NCBI GenBank assembly: GCA_002717625.1
Contig: PBEF01000022.1
Location: 1-64,000 of the forward strand
Reading direction: 5' to 3'
Length of the DNA: 64,000 bases
From: Fidelibacterota bacterium
Lineage (GTDB): Bacteria > Fidelibacterota > Marinisomatia > SCGC-AAA003-L08 > D37C17
Part shown: positions 47,486-55,883 of the stretch, one piece after another
Numbering within the stretch: position 1 is the first letter of the stretch
Layout: each line of letters starts with the position of its first letter
The notes under the pieces: model-generated
The model's database searches: none
The model's input: the letters and a program-made list of their open reading frames with translations, nothing else
Told to the model about the DNA's origin: nothing
Program-made: the position numbers and the translations under genes

Positions 47486-47638
47486 ATGCGAACTACTTTA
47501 ATATTAATAATTACTTATATTTTTGGAGATGTTGTAAATCCATATTATTTATTTCCTGCATTATATATTATTTCTTTTTTAATCATTTATCTTTTTAGAA
47601 AGAGAATCTATTCTTTTTGGAAGAATAAAGATAAATAA
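47486..47638 (+). CDS. Small membrane protein of 50 aa
   Basis: The ORF starts at ATG 47486 and encodes 50 residues with one or two hydrophobic segments (TTLILIITYIFGDVV and LFPALYIISFLIIYLF), then a basic tail ending KNKDK. There is no recognisable Shine-Dalgarno and no known family. Its tail resembles the end of the following broken ORF (SPKKDK). It could be a real short membrane peptide beside the tRNA locus, or chance coding in AT-rich DNA. Confidence 0.35.
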   Translation: MRTTLILIITYIFGDVVNPYYLFPALYIISFLIIYLFRKRIYSFWKNKDK

Positions 47639-47640
47639 AT

Positions 47641-47868
47641 ATGATAAAATTTATTAAAAAATATACATGAAAGATTAGAAGATTTGTTGTTGGTCTTAAC
47701 AGCATACAAAAGTTTTGCTTAGTATTTCTCCTTGCTTGTGGTGGATATATATTTGAGAATAAATCTTTAACATATATACATTTATCAGATGCTAGATTTG
47801 TCAAATTTTTAGTATACTTTTGTTTATTTGGTTTCTTTATTTTTCATTCTCCTAAAAAAGATAAATAA
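47641..47868 (+). pseudogene. Possible small membrane protein gene with in-frame TGA
   Basis: Reading from the ATG at 47641 gives nine codons, a TGA at 47668-47670, then an uninterrupted frame to TAA at 47866-47868. The second part encodes about 65 residues with two hydrophobic segments (FCLVFLLACGGYIF and FLVYFCLFGFFIF) and ends SPKKDK. One base change, such as CGA to TGA, would explain the break. It lies just before the displaced tRNA fragment. Coding is not certain, and no selenocysteine element is visible. Confidence 0.3.
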
Positions 47869-47880
47869 TCAGAATAAACA

Positions 47881-47910
47881 AAAAACCCCAACGTTTCCGA
47901 AGGGGTTTTA
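47881..47910 (-). terminator. Displaced tRNA-Phe terminator copy
   Basis: On the minus strand AAAACCCC and GGGGTTTT form an 8-bp stem followed by a T run. It is the same hairpin as that following the intact tRNA-Phe, carried here by the att duplication. Orphaned from a functional tRNA, it may still end leftward transcripts from the element. Confidence 0.75.
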
Positions 47911-47912
47911 AG

Positions 47913-47977
<65 letters not shown>

Positions 47978-47985
47978 CAAGGCTT

Positions 47986-48017
47986 CAGTGACGTAATAGT
48001 GACGAAAGGAAGGTCAC
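47986..48017 (+). promoter_or_regulatory. Left arm-type repeats / integrase control region
   Basis: CAGTGACGTAATAGTGACG (47986-48004) contains two AGTGAC units, and GTCACT near the integrase start completes an inverted repeat. A nearly identical doublet lies at 57711-57729, inside the other end of the element. These are probably integrase or excisionase arm sites, and their overlap with the integrase leader could give autoregulation. The Shine-Dalgarno AAGGAAGG lies within it. Confidence 0.6.
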
Positions 48018-48018
48018 T

Positions 48019-49056
48019 ATGGCAACTATTTACACTCGTAATGAAATCAATGGTAAGCGCTATTATATCAACATTGTAGTTGGAAAGAAACGAATCAGAC
48101 GCTTTGCAGGTTATTCCCTGGATGTAGCTAAAGCAAACCTCAAGAAACTTGAATATGATTTAACCTTTAATCAGATAGGTGAGCGAAGTTCTAAATTATT
48201 TGACAAATCACTCACATCGTATCTGGATTATATTAAAACCACTAATATTAAACCTAAGCAGGTGAAGGTTATTCAATCTAAGAATACGAAGTTTAAAGAT
48301 TATTGCAGGAGGCAGGGGATAGAGCTATTAAAAGATGTCAAATCAGAACATGCGCTTGGTTATATATCTAAACGTTCACAGGTAAAAGTTCAATCAGAGT
48401 ATAATAGCGCAAATGAATCAATCTGTAAAAAAATAAGTGCTTCAACTTTAAATAGAGAAATCAATTTCATTAAGCGTTTTTTTAATTATTGCATTGATAT
48501 GCAGTGGCTTGATAGGAATCCATTTAGAGTTGTAAAACCATTCAAAATTGATAGTAAAAAACAACGCTTTTATTTTACAAAAAAGCACCTAAAATTGATA
48601 TTTGAAAAACGCTCTAAATTCATTGATTTCTACACTTTTTTACTTAAAACAGGTCTCCGCAGTACCGATGCGTACAAATTAAGAAAGAAGCACATACAAG
48701 GCTCTTATTTAGGCATTTTAATGAATAAAACAGATGATTTTTTAAGCATCCCATTATCAAAGCCAATTTTAGAGCTAATCAGACCAAGATTTAAGCATGA
48801 TTTTATCTTTCCAGAAGTGCAATCAGATAGGCAAAAAAGACAGTGTTTAAAAGAGGTTCAAAAAGTGTTTAATCCGCAGTTTGTTAGAGAAAATAATATC
48901 ACTCTGCATACCTTTAGGCATACCTATGCGCATAATATGTTAGATAAGGGAGTTCCAAAAGAAGTACTGCAAACATTACTTGGTCATCGTAGTATTAAAA
49001 CAACAGAGATTTATGCGAATTGGGTTAAAACTAAAGAACTTGAAAAGTGGGTATAA
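48019..49056 (+). CDS. int: Tyrosine recombinase/integrase
   Basis: This 345-aa site-specific recombinase should integrate and excise the element at tRNA-Phe. The catalytic set is complete: Arg214 in KTGLRSTDAYKL, His297 and Arg300 in LHTFRHTYAHNM, His323 in LGHRSIKTTE and nucleophile Tyr332 in EIYANW. An N-terminal arm-binding segment (about 1-50) and a SAM-like core-binding domain (about 60-170) precede. AAGGAAGG lies before the ATG. It starts 41 bp inside the left repeat end. Confidence 0.95.
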   Translation: MATIYTRNEINGKRYYINIVVGKKRIRRFAGYSLDVAKANLKKLEYDLTFNQIGERSSKLFDKSLTSYLDYIKTTNIKPKQVKVIQSKNTKFKDYCRRQGIELLKDVKSEHALGYISKRSQVKVQSEYNSANESICKKISASTLNREINFIKRFFNYCIDMQWLDRNPFRVVKPFKIDSKKQRFYFTKKHLKLIFEKRSKFIDFYTFLLKTGLRSTDAYKLRKKHIQGSYLGILMNKTDDFLSIPLSKPILELIRPRFKHDFIFPEVQSDRQKRQCLKEVQKVFNPQFVRENNITLHTFRHTYAHNMLDKGVPKEVLQTLLGHRSIKTTEIYANWVKTKELEKWV

Positions 49057-49057
49057 A

Positions 49058-49468
49058 TTAATTCCAAGTTACTATTTTAATGATATTAGTTTTGTAATAG
49101 GTGGCCATCTTTTTCGCATCTTTTAAAGCTAAGTTTTTTTCTGAATATATGGGCTTATTTTTTGGCTCTTTTTTATCAGATATTATATTTCCATTAATAT
49201 CTTTTATTGTTTTTTCTCGATAAGGGTCATTGTTTTTATCAAATGCAGGACTTTTAATATCAGCTACTCTCATATTATATCCAGATTCTCCTAATTTTAA
49301 CATTTTTATATATAAATTTTTATTAATATGCTCATTGTTTAATTTTATTTCTTCTAATGTTTTTTCTTTAATTCCCCAATCTATATCATCAACCCATAAT
49401 GTAGAATCTGATTGATTTCTGCTTGATTTTTCGAAAATGCCTAGTAATTTTATTAGTTCAGATAGCAT
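49058..49468 (-). CDS. Hypothetical protein, last gene of element operon
   Basis: The protein is 136 aa, hydrophilic and Lys/Asn-rich, with no recognised domain. Residues near 30-60 (WGIKEKTLEEIKLNNEHINK) look helical. It shares its first base with the last base of the helicase stop (49468), so it is translationally coupled and probably part of the same system. It converges on the integrase with a one-base gap. Confidence 0.6.
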   Translation of the reverse strand: MLSELIKLLGIFEKSSRNQSDSTLWVDDIDWGIKEKTLEEIKLNNEHINKNLYIKMLKLGESGYNMRVADIKSPAFDKNNDPYREKTIKDINGNIISDKKEPKNKPIYSEKNLALKDAKKMATYYKTNIIKIVTWN

Positions 49469-52404
49469 TATTTATCATAGCCTAAGAAATCAGCTAAACC
49501 TTTCCAGCCTTTATTTTTGTATACTGTCCATGGAGTTACTGGTATATCTTTAGGCTTATTTCCTGATTTACAATATTCTAGCCATTTTATTTGACCTCGA
49601 ATGTTTAATTTATGTACATATTTACGTGCTTGTTTAAAAGTTCTAAATTTTCCATCTGGCCTTTTCTTTATTTTTTTGTATCCAAAAAAATCTTTAGCAT
49701 CAATCCATCCTTTATTTTTATAAACACCGTATGGATTAGACGGAATATCAATGGGCTTATTTCCTGATTCACAATATTGTTTCCATTCCTTGTGACTCCT
49801 TATATTTAGAGACTGCACAAATGCTTTTACTTTTTCAAAGTCTTGCCAAGGTCCTTTGTAGTCTTTCATTTGACCTAGCCAATCTTTTGAGCTAATCCAG
49901 CCCTTATTTTTATAATATCTAGCTGGATATCTTGGAATATCTTCAGGTATTTTACCTGATTTACTATATTTTATAAATTCAGTCATACTATTCAATTGAA
50001 GTTTATGTACAAAGGCTCGTCCTTTTTCAAATGATTTATATAATTTAAACCTATCTGGGATTTTACCTGTTCCAAGCCAATCACCCATATATGTATAGCC
50101 CTTATTTTTATAAGCTTTCCAAGGACTGCTTGGTATATCCTGAGGCTTTTGGCCTGATTTACAATATTTATTCCATTCTTCTTCATTTTGAAGATTTAGA
50201 GAATGTGCAAATGCTCTGGCTTTTTTAAAATCTCTATAAGGTAGACCCGGAATTTTATTACCAGTACCTAACCAATCACTCATACCAATCCAACCTTTAT
50301 CTTTATATGCAACTCTTGGAATATTTGGGATATCAATAGGTTTTCCCTCTGATTTACAATAAGCCTTCCATTCTTCAGTATTTTTCAAATTCAATTTATT
50401 TACAAATGCCCTGGCTTCTTCAAATGGCATCCATGAAAGTTTTGCCAAACGATGCCACATATGAATATGAATATCTTTTTTAAATTCTTTAGTGTTTATC
50501 CCTTTAGCAATTCTTTCATCAATTTGAATATCTATTTTCACATTTGTTCGTTGATTATTGTTTTTAGCTTTAAAGTATTCAATAATTCTATCATCATTAG
50601 CAGCTAAAGCTCTTAATACCATCAAGATAGATTCATAGGCTTTGGTATCTTTGAAATCTTTTTCTTTTTCAAGTATTACAGGAACTATTACATAGCCAAA
50701 CTTTTTATCCTCTTTTATTCTTAAAGCTCTACCTACAGCTTGCACTATATCAATTGTTGATTTTTTAGGGTCAGCAAATAACACACAATCTATATCAGGC
50801 ACATCAACACCTTCTGTTAAGCATCTAGCATTCGTAATTAATGCTCTTTTGGAATTAATAAAATCTTCCTTTATAATTTTATCTCTTTCAGATGTATTCA
50901 TTTTACCTGATACATGAAAGGCATCAAGATTCCAGTAATTTGGAAATACTTCAGTAAAAGCAGATTGATTATTAGCAAATATTTTTGCCTTTTGAATACT
51001 TGAATGAAATGATAAAGCATGCTTGATATTATTGCCCCTAATTGCTTTTCTAAGTGCAATTAAAGCAGCCATCATTTCAGCTTCCATTTTGTTTGTCCAA
51101 GCTCCTTTATCTGGCTTTATAAAGAAATTTTTCTTTATCATTTCTTTTATGCTATCTTCACTAACACCAATGGTAATTATCTTATAATCAGAAAGTATGG
51201 GTGGCTTTTGCTCTAAAGCCTCTTTAAATGATAAAAGGTCGAAGGTGTCACCATAAACATCTATATCATCCATACTGATAATATCATCTTTACTACCTTG
51301 AAACCTTCTTTCAGTAGCAGTCATAAAGCATCTTTTTTTGATTTTAATATTTTTGTCAAATAGCAAATGAGCAAAGTTTTTATCTTTATTTCCAACTGTC
51401 TTATGCGCTTCATCCATGATACCTAAATCAAATGATTTCTTAGCTATTTTAGTTGCCTTTGAAATCACTTTACCACTTTGATAGGTAGTAAATACAATAG
51501 ACAAACCATTCCTTCTTTTTCTAAGCCATTTGGCAATGTAATTAACATCAGTTAAAGCAGGTACAGCAAGGTCATGATTTAGATACTCGATTTCATCAGC
51601 CTTTAAATTACCAACCGTTTTATCACTGCACACGCAGATCCATTCAGCGTTAATATTATTAGCTTCAACTTCTCTAAGCCATGCATTTAATGTTTGTCTA
51701 ACTAAGGACAGGCTTGGCACAGCTATAAGTATTGATTTAGCTTGAAGGCTTTCTGCCATCCAATAAGCAGTTAAACTTTTACCAGCGCCACATGGCATTA
51801 TCATCTTCCCTCTGGATTCTTTTTCAGCGATAAAGTGATTTACTGCATTTTTGATTGCTCTTTTTTGATGTTTGAAAGGTTTATAAGGTTTAATCTTAAC
51901 CTTTTTATTTTTTAAAGCAGCTCTTAATCTTTTGAAGAAATCATCATCTAAACCTCTCCAAGTATCACCAGCTAAAAGGCCAAGATTATCAGCATCATCT
52001 AAGACTCTGGCAAGTCTATCCTTTGTCGTTGTAATTAGTGAGTATGAAATATTCTTACATCTTGAATGGACTAAACCAAGGAAAGTTGATATTTCTTTCC
52101 ATCTTAGAGATGAGGAATCTTCTTGTCTATATTTACATTGTACTGCCCAATATTCACCTTGCTTGGTTTTAGCAATTAAATCAATTCCTTGGTCACTTGA
52201 TGGAAGATGTAGTTTCTTAGATACTGCTAATGGGACTTCATCTAGTAGCCAAACATCTGATAGTATCGATTTATATTTTGGGTCAAGTAAGAGATAGTAT
52301 TTTGATAATAATTCAAAGGCATCACCTTTTTGTTTATTATCAAGTTTTGATAATTTTCTTTTTAGCTCATCCCAAGATTTTATTTTAGACAGCATAGTTT
52401 TCAT
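49468..52404 (-). CDS. Mrr-like nuclease / superfamily 2 helicase fusion with five C-terminal repeats
   Basis: The 978-aa protein has an N-terminal PD-(D/E)xK Mrr-like domain (about residues 20-140; Asp75 in QGIDLIAK, Gln89-x-Lys91 in AVQCKY). An SF2 helicase follows: Walker A CGAGKS (205-210), DEAH 331-334, TAT 362-364, motif VI QAVGRALR 555-562. Five repeats of about 65 residues (658-975) each show an FxxAR-FVxxL-EW-Y-SGxxPxDIP-P-Y-NKGW-DWLG pattern. It resembles restriction-type predicted helicases, but no methyltransferase is present, and it may attack foreign DNA. The gene is in operon with a Cas4-like nuclease. Confidence 0.85.
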   Translation of the reverse strand: MKTMLSKIKSWDELKRKLSKLDNKQKGDAFELLSKYYLLLDPKYKSILSDVWLLDEVPLAVSKKLHLPSSDQGIDLIAKTKQGEYWAVQCKYRQEDSSSLRWKEISTFLGLVHSRCKNISYSLITTTKDRLARVLDDADNLGLLAGDTWRGLDDDFFKRLRAALKNKKVKIKPYKPFKHQKRAIKNAVNHFIAEKESRGKMIMPCGAGKSLTAYWMAESLQAKSILIAVPSLSLVRQTLNAWLREVEANNINAEWICVCSDKTVGNLKADEIEYLNHDLAVPALTDVNYIAKWLRKRRNGLSIVFTTYQSGKVISKATKIAKKSFDLGIMDEAHKTVGNKDKNFAHLLFDKNIKIKKRCFMTATERRFQGSKDDIISMDDIDVYGDTFDLLSFKEALEQKPPILSDYKIITIGVSEDSIKEMIKKNFFIKPDKGAWTNKMEAEMMAALIALRKAIRGNNIKHALSFHSSIQKAKIFANNQSAFTEVFPNYWNLDAFHVSGKMNTSERDKIIKEDFINSKRALITNARCLTEGVDVPDIDCVLFADPKKSTIDIVQAVGRALRIKEDKKFGYVIVPVILEKEKDFKDTKAYESILMVLRALAANDDRIIEYFKAKNNNQRTNVKIDIQIDERIAKGINTKEFKKDIHIHMWHRLAKLSWMPFEEARAFVNKLNLKNTEEWKAYCKSEGKPIDIPNIPRVAYKDKGWIGMSDWLGTGNKIPGLPYRDFKKARAFAHSLNLQNEEEWNKYCKSGQKPQDIPSSPWKAYKNKGYTYMGDWLGTGKIPDRFKLYKSFEKGRAFVHKLQLNSMTEFIKYSKSGKIPEDIPRYPARYYKNKGWISSKDWLGQMKDYKGPWQDFEKVKAFVQSLNIRSHKEWKQYCESGNKPIDIPSNPYGVYKNKGWIDAKDFFGYKKIKKRPDGKFRTFKQARKYVHKLNIRGQIKWLEYCKSGNKPKDIPVTPWTVYKNKGWKGLADFLGYDK

Positions 52405-52413
52405 AGTATTAAT

Positions 52414-53334
52414 TTATAACTCTTCCCAATTATTTGGATGACAAATTTCTCTGAAGTTGCACCACTTACATTTATTTGAATCATTTGTCATTGGAAAATC
52501 TGATTCTACAGCTGTATTATCTTCAACATTGACAAGTAATCCCTTCATCTCATCAATACTTGCTTTAATATAGTTCTTAGTTTCTGAAATTTTTTCTTCA
52601 AGGTCTTTAGCGTAAACGCATGCCCCAATTTTAAGATATACATCAGACAGTTCCATTTTAGAATATTCAGCACCCCATTTATGATGTGCATATAATGCAT
52701 AAATCGCTAATTGTGTCTCATCTTTTTGAGAAGGTTGCCCAGTTTTCCAATCATAGATAATTATTTTATCATTATCTGTAAATGCAAAATCGGGAGCTGC
52801 ATATATTTTTGTATCATAGTATTGGAAAGAATCAAGGTTTTCTATAGCTAACCAACTATCAGAACTTGAATTTTTAATAGTTTCATTTTCATCTGAATCA
52901 TAAAAACCTTTTAGGCAGGTAGATGCATTATCTCTAAACTCAATCCATTTGTTTTGACTGATATTGTAATTAAAATAATGTTCTTGTAGATTGCAATGCC
53001 CCTTAACTTTAGTTTTCCACTTCTTATTTTTTGATTCTATATAAGCTTTCTGGAGTTTTTCTATCATGAATGTATTTGCTTTTTCAAATGTAAATGTGGC
53101 TCCTAAACTATGGTTAGTAATAATTAGTTCAATAACTTCATGGACCGTATTCCCAGCTAACATTGTTCTATTGGTCATTTTTTTGAGCATATAGATTTTC
53201 TTAGTTTTCTCATCAGCATTATCTTTCCATGCATTCCAATATCCGTAATAATTAAAATAATATTTTCTTTTACACTCTTTAAACAGATTATCTCTTGATG
53301 CAGACCAACTAAATTCATTTTTAAATTCGGCCAT
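52414..53334 (-). CDS. Cas4/AddB-like Fe-S PD-(D/E)xK nuclease
   Basis: The 306-aa protein has every element of a RecB-family Fe-S nuclease. Cys21 precedes the fold; GNTVHEVIE has His65. Asp182 is in PDFAF, Asp195 and Lys197 in YDWKTG, and Gln208 in TQLAIYALY. The Cys289, Cys292 and Cys298 trio in CKWCNFREIC completes the 4Fe-4S site with Cys21. It is expected to cut or resect DNA ends. No cas1 or cas2 or CRISPR is near, so it is a stand-alone type. It lies 10 bp before the helicase gene. Confidence 0.88.
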   Translation of the reverse strand: MAEFKNEFSWSASRDNLFKECKRKYYFNYYGYWNAWKDNADEKTKKIYMLKKMTNRTMLAGNTVHEVIELIITNHSLGATFTFEKANTFMIEKLQKAYIESKNKKWKTKVKGHCNLQEHYFNYNISQNKWIEFRDNASTCLKGFYDSDENETIKNSSSDSWLAIENLDSFQYYDTKIYAAPDFAFTDNDKIIIYDWKTGQPSQKDETQLAIYALYAHHKWGAEYSKMELSDVYLKIGACVYAKDLEEKISETKNYIKASIDEMKGLLVNVEDNTAVESDFPMTNDSNKCKWCNFREICHPNNWEEL

Positions 53335-53335
53335 C

Positions 53336-53659
53336 TTATTCTCCTGTGTTTCTTTTCTTTGTCGATTTTTTTAAATTTTTTCTTATTCTTTCTGCGATTG
53401 CAGGAGGAATCTCTTCAATGGGATGATTACAAGAAGTACATACTGCAAACTTGAATCCTCCTTTTGTCATTTTTTTTTGCAGTTTTATATTTGTTGAATC
53501 ATAGTGTTCTTTATCTCCAAATCCTTTTCTGATTAAAATTTCTATTGCATAAGGCTCATCTTGCAACTTATCCCACCGTTCTATTAATACTAAGCGGGGG
53601 TTAAGTAATTTGCAATTTGAACAACCATAACTATTTTTCTTCTTCATTTTCATCCTCAT
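53336..53659 (-). CDS. Zinc-ribbon protein
   Basis: This protein of about 107 aa is Lys-rich with two Cys pairs, CSNC near the N-terminus and CTSC near residue 75, which can form one zinc ribbon. No known family is recognised. Three in-frame ATGs (53659, 53653 and 53647) all lie within the end of the preceding 48-aa gene, so the exact start is uncertain, but overlap is certain. Its stop lies one base before the Cas4-like start, suggesting a dedicated partner or DNA-binding subunit. Confidence 0.65.
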   Translation of the reverse strand: MRMKMKKKNSYGCSNCKLLNPRLVLIERWDKLQDEPYAIEILIRKGFGDKEHYDSTNIKLQKKMTKGGFKFAVCTSCNHPIEEIPPAIAERIRKNLKKSTKKRNTGE

Positions 53660-53777
53660 ATTTCTGTTTTAGTTCTACTATATCCTCTTCTTCTTTATAA
53701 ATAATTATCATAAATGCTATCATTTTAATTGTCAAATAAACTGAAACAGCTATATATAAAGGGACATTAAGCTCCAT
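53631..53777 (-). CDS. 48-aa membrane peptide in the nuclease operon
   Basis: This short ORF encodes one N-terminal hydrophobic segment (VPLYIAVSVYLTIKMIAFMIIIY) and a highly acidic tail (KYEDENEEEK). Its ATG overlaps the stop of the DUF1281-like gene by one base (TAATG) and its 3' end overlaps the zinc-ribbon gene by 29 bp. Such tight packing in a conserved-looking operon supports coding. Function is unknown; a small single-pass membrane protein in a defence operon could be an effector or anchor. Confidence 0.6.
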   Translation of the reverse strand: MELNVPLYIAVSVYLTIKMIAFMIIIYKEEEDIVELKQKYEDENEEEK

Positions 53778-54298
53778 TATTTATTTAACTCAGTTTCTAG
53801 CCATGAAGCGGGTCTATTTATTTTCCAATCCCATTCACCATTTTTCACAATTCCTTTTCCATCAAAACTCCCTTGTTCCTCAGAACAATAAAATTCAAAT
53901 TCTAGATTCAGATAAGTTGCAGCTATTTTGTCTAGCCAGAGTTCTGGTGGAGCCCAGGCGCTATCGAAGTCAATTGTTATCATACTATCTGTTTTTTTAA
54001 CTCCATTTGTAATGGCATCAAATTTCGTTCCCCAATTCTTACAAGCCCAGTCATACCAATCTTTTGCGCCGTATTTTTCAAGATTAATTTCAGCTTGTTT
54101 TTTTTCATTCTCATCTTGTGCTGGGGAAGTAATTTTTAATTCTTCAGGCATTGGTATTAGACCCTCGAATGTAAGATCTGTTTTCTGCGCTTCTTCATTA
54201 TCTCTTAGATTATCAGATATGAATTGATTGAATTCAGACTGACTTTTTTCATCATCTTTTTTTATTACAATTAATTTGTTGTGACTCATGTTAGCCAT
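53777..54298 (-). CDS. DUF1281/YubB ferredoxin-like domain protein
   Basis: The 173-aa protein has the landmark segment EKYGAKDWYDWACKNWGTKFDA (about residues 92-113), followed by FDSAWAPPELWLDKIAATYLNLEFEFYCSEEQGSF, as in plasmid- and phage-encoded YubB/Api92-like proteins. The role of the family is unknown. AAGGAG precedes the ATG. Stop and next start overlap as TAATG. Its presence supports a mobile-element origin. Confidence 0.75.
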   Translation of the reverse strand: MANMSHNKLIVIKKDDEKSQSEFNQFISDNLRDNEEAQKTDLTFEGLIPMPEELKITSPAQDENEKKQAEINLEKYGAKDWYDWACKNWGTKFDAITNGVKKTDSMITIDFDSAWAPPELWLDKIAATYLNLEFEFYCSEEQGSFDGKGIVKNGEWDWKINRPASWLETELNK

Positions 54299-54310
54299 AG
54301 CTTATTCTCC

Positions 54311-55327
54311 TTAATTATTTTCGTCAGATTTTATATACTTTTTTATTTTATCTATTTGACACATCTCAATGCCATCTTTTGTAATTGTTTCACCATTAAT
54401 TATGCATTCATTAAAAGCAATTAGATATTTATTAATTGATGATGAATGGAAATCATCATTTAAATTATACTTTCTAATATACTCGCTTGGTTCTTCCGCG
54501 CTGAAGAATACACGCCCTTTATCTAACCCTTGGTTAACAAAATCTTCATTCTTACAATTCATTATTTGATAAGGAGGTATCTGGGCTCTATCTTTTGGTA
54601 AATTGTCATAAAAATCAAGTTGATTTTCTGATTGGTTTGGAATATCTGATATGCAAATAAAGCTATGCCTTATAGTTGAAAGAAATTTAAAATTTCTTAT
54701 ATCATACTCATCTGGAGAATATTGCAATTGTGCATTAAATGATTCAATACTTAAAAAATAATTTCTTATACCATAAATTGAAATACCTTCATTTGCTAAT
54801 GACTCCATAAGCCCATAAAATTCTGTTTCTAAGTTTAATCTCTGACGAACATCATTGTAAGAAAATTGCTTAAAAACAGGAGAGCTGAGAGTTTCAATAA
54901 ATTCACATCCAAATAAATTTTCCATAAAATCTAAAAATGATTTCAATAATTCTGATGACCCTGTAATATTCTCTTTATTTAAATTGTAATCTATTTTGAG
55001 ATATGGGACTTTATGAATATGGTCTGTTCCGCACCATTCCCATGTTTTCATATCGGCTAATTTTTTAAATTTTTTAATTTTCTTTAAAGAGATAACAGGT
55101 TTAATATTATCTTCTTTTATATATGCGATTAATTGACGTGGGTCAACTTTAAGAGCGGAACTTATTGATGATATCATTTCTGATGAGATTGAGTTTGATT
55201 TTTCATTTTCGGCTCTTTGTATTGATGCGAAGCTGCAGCCAGACTTTTCAGCTAAAGTTTTTTGAGAATACCCTAAACTCTCCCTTCTTTTTTTAATAAA
55301 CTCCGACATTTTTTCTATTTTGCTCAC
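54311..55327 (-). CDS. XRE-family transcriptional regulator with large C-terminal domain
   Basis: The 338-aa protein has an N-terminal helix-turn-helix (about residues 5-62; SEFIKKRRESLGYSQKTLAEKSGCSFASIQRAEN). The remaining 270 residues are of unknown fold and might sense a signal, as in regulators of lysogeny or defence. The start is the GTG at 55327, preceded by AAAGGAG; an ATG at 55309 is possible. It is the first gene of the leftward operon, with four 11-bp iterons directly upstream. Confidence 0.82.
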   Translation of the reverse strand: MSKIEKMSEFIKKRRESLGYSQKTLAEKSGCSFASIQRAENEKSNSISSEMISSISSALKVDPRQLIAYIKEDNIKPVISLKKIKKFKKLADMKTWEWCGTDHIHKVPYLKIDYNLNKENITGSSELLKSFLDFMENLFGCEFIETLSSPVFKQFSYNDVRQRLNLETEFYGLMESLANEGISIYGIRNYFLSIESFNAQLQYSPDEYDIRNFKFLSTIRHSFICISDIPNQSENQLDFYDNLPKDRAQIPPYQIMNCKNEDFVNQGLDKGRVFFSAEEPSEYIRKYNLNDDFHSSSINKYLIAFNECIINGETITKDGIEMCQIDKIKKYIKSDENN

Positions 55328-55350
55328 TTTGAACTCCTTTTATTTATAAA

Positions 55351-55394
55351 TACATCATTAATACATCATTAATACATCATTGCTACATCATTAA
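55351..55394. repeat. Four 11-bp iterons upstream of XRE regulator
   Basis: TACATCATTAA occurs at 55351-55361 and 55362-55372, TACATCATTGC at 55373-55383, and TACATCATTAA at 55384-55394. They abut exactly, so each copy is about one helical turn apart and faces the same side of the DNA. They lie about 24 bp before the regulator start. They may be operator sites for the XRE protein or iterons of a replication origin. Confidence 0.85.
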
Positions 55395-55883
55395 TATATT
55401 ATAGTTTAAATTGTTAATGCAAGTTTTTTATTTATTTATTTGAGTTTTATGAAGAGGATATTTATAGTTTATTTATTATAGTAATACATAATCATAGATG
55501 TATTACTGCTATGTTATAAGATTATAATAATAGACAAGTAAACCCTATAGTAGGTTGTTTGTCTTAGGTTATAATATCTCTATACATAGCTATGACATAG
55601 CTATGATAGCTGTTTACCTTAAAAGACAAAGAAACAATAGTAGTTTATTTATCTATTGATATCAGTAGTTATACATAAGCTTATATAACTACTACTATAC
55701 ATAGCTATATATACTCTTTTATATAGCTACTTAGCGCGTACGAGAAATGGATTTTTAGAATTATCTGCAGATAACCAAGGGTCCCTAAATTGAAATAAAG
55801 GGGTATATCAGAATGATATTCCACCGCCAAATATCATAAAAGCACCATCTTTTATAATTCTGATGAGCCATTCTATTCTTTTA
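55395..55883. other. Noncoding segment with stacked palindromes and repeats
   Basis: No convincing ORF is present. An inverted repeat GTAATACAT/ATGTATTAC spans 55481-55506. ACATAGCTATG is repeated in tandem at 55584-55594 and 55595-55605, with a related copy ACATAGCTAT at 55699-55708. A 10-bp stem AGTAGTTATA/TATAACTACT spans 55664-55693, and a perfect palindrome TTATCTGCAGATAA lies at 55761-55774. Together with the iterons this looks like an origin, a partition-like site or a multi-operator control region of the element. Confidence 0.6.

Noticed and set aside
47668-47670. In-frame TGA as selenocysteine or recoded Trp
   Set aside because: All other genes in the window end or read normally under the standard code, and no selenocysteine insertion hairpin is visible after the TGA. 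A point mutation or non-coding frame is simpler.
47595-47804. Minus-strand 69-aa ORF left of the element
   Set aside because: It overlaps the better-supported rightward small membrane ORFs, has no ribosome-binding site and shows no domain.
55351-55394. Short tandem repeats as a CRISPR array
   Set aside because: The four 11-bp units abut with no spacers, and there are no cas1 or cas2 genes. The Cas4-like nuclease alone is not evidence of CRISPR.
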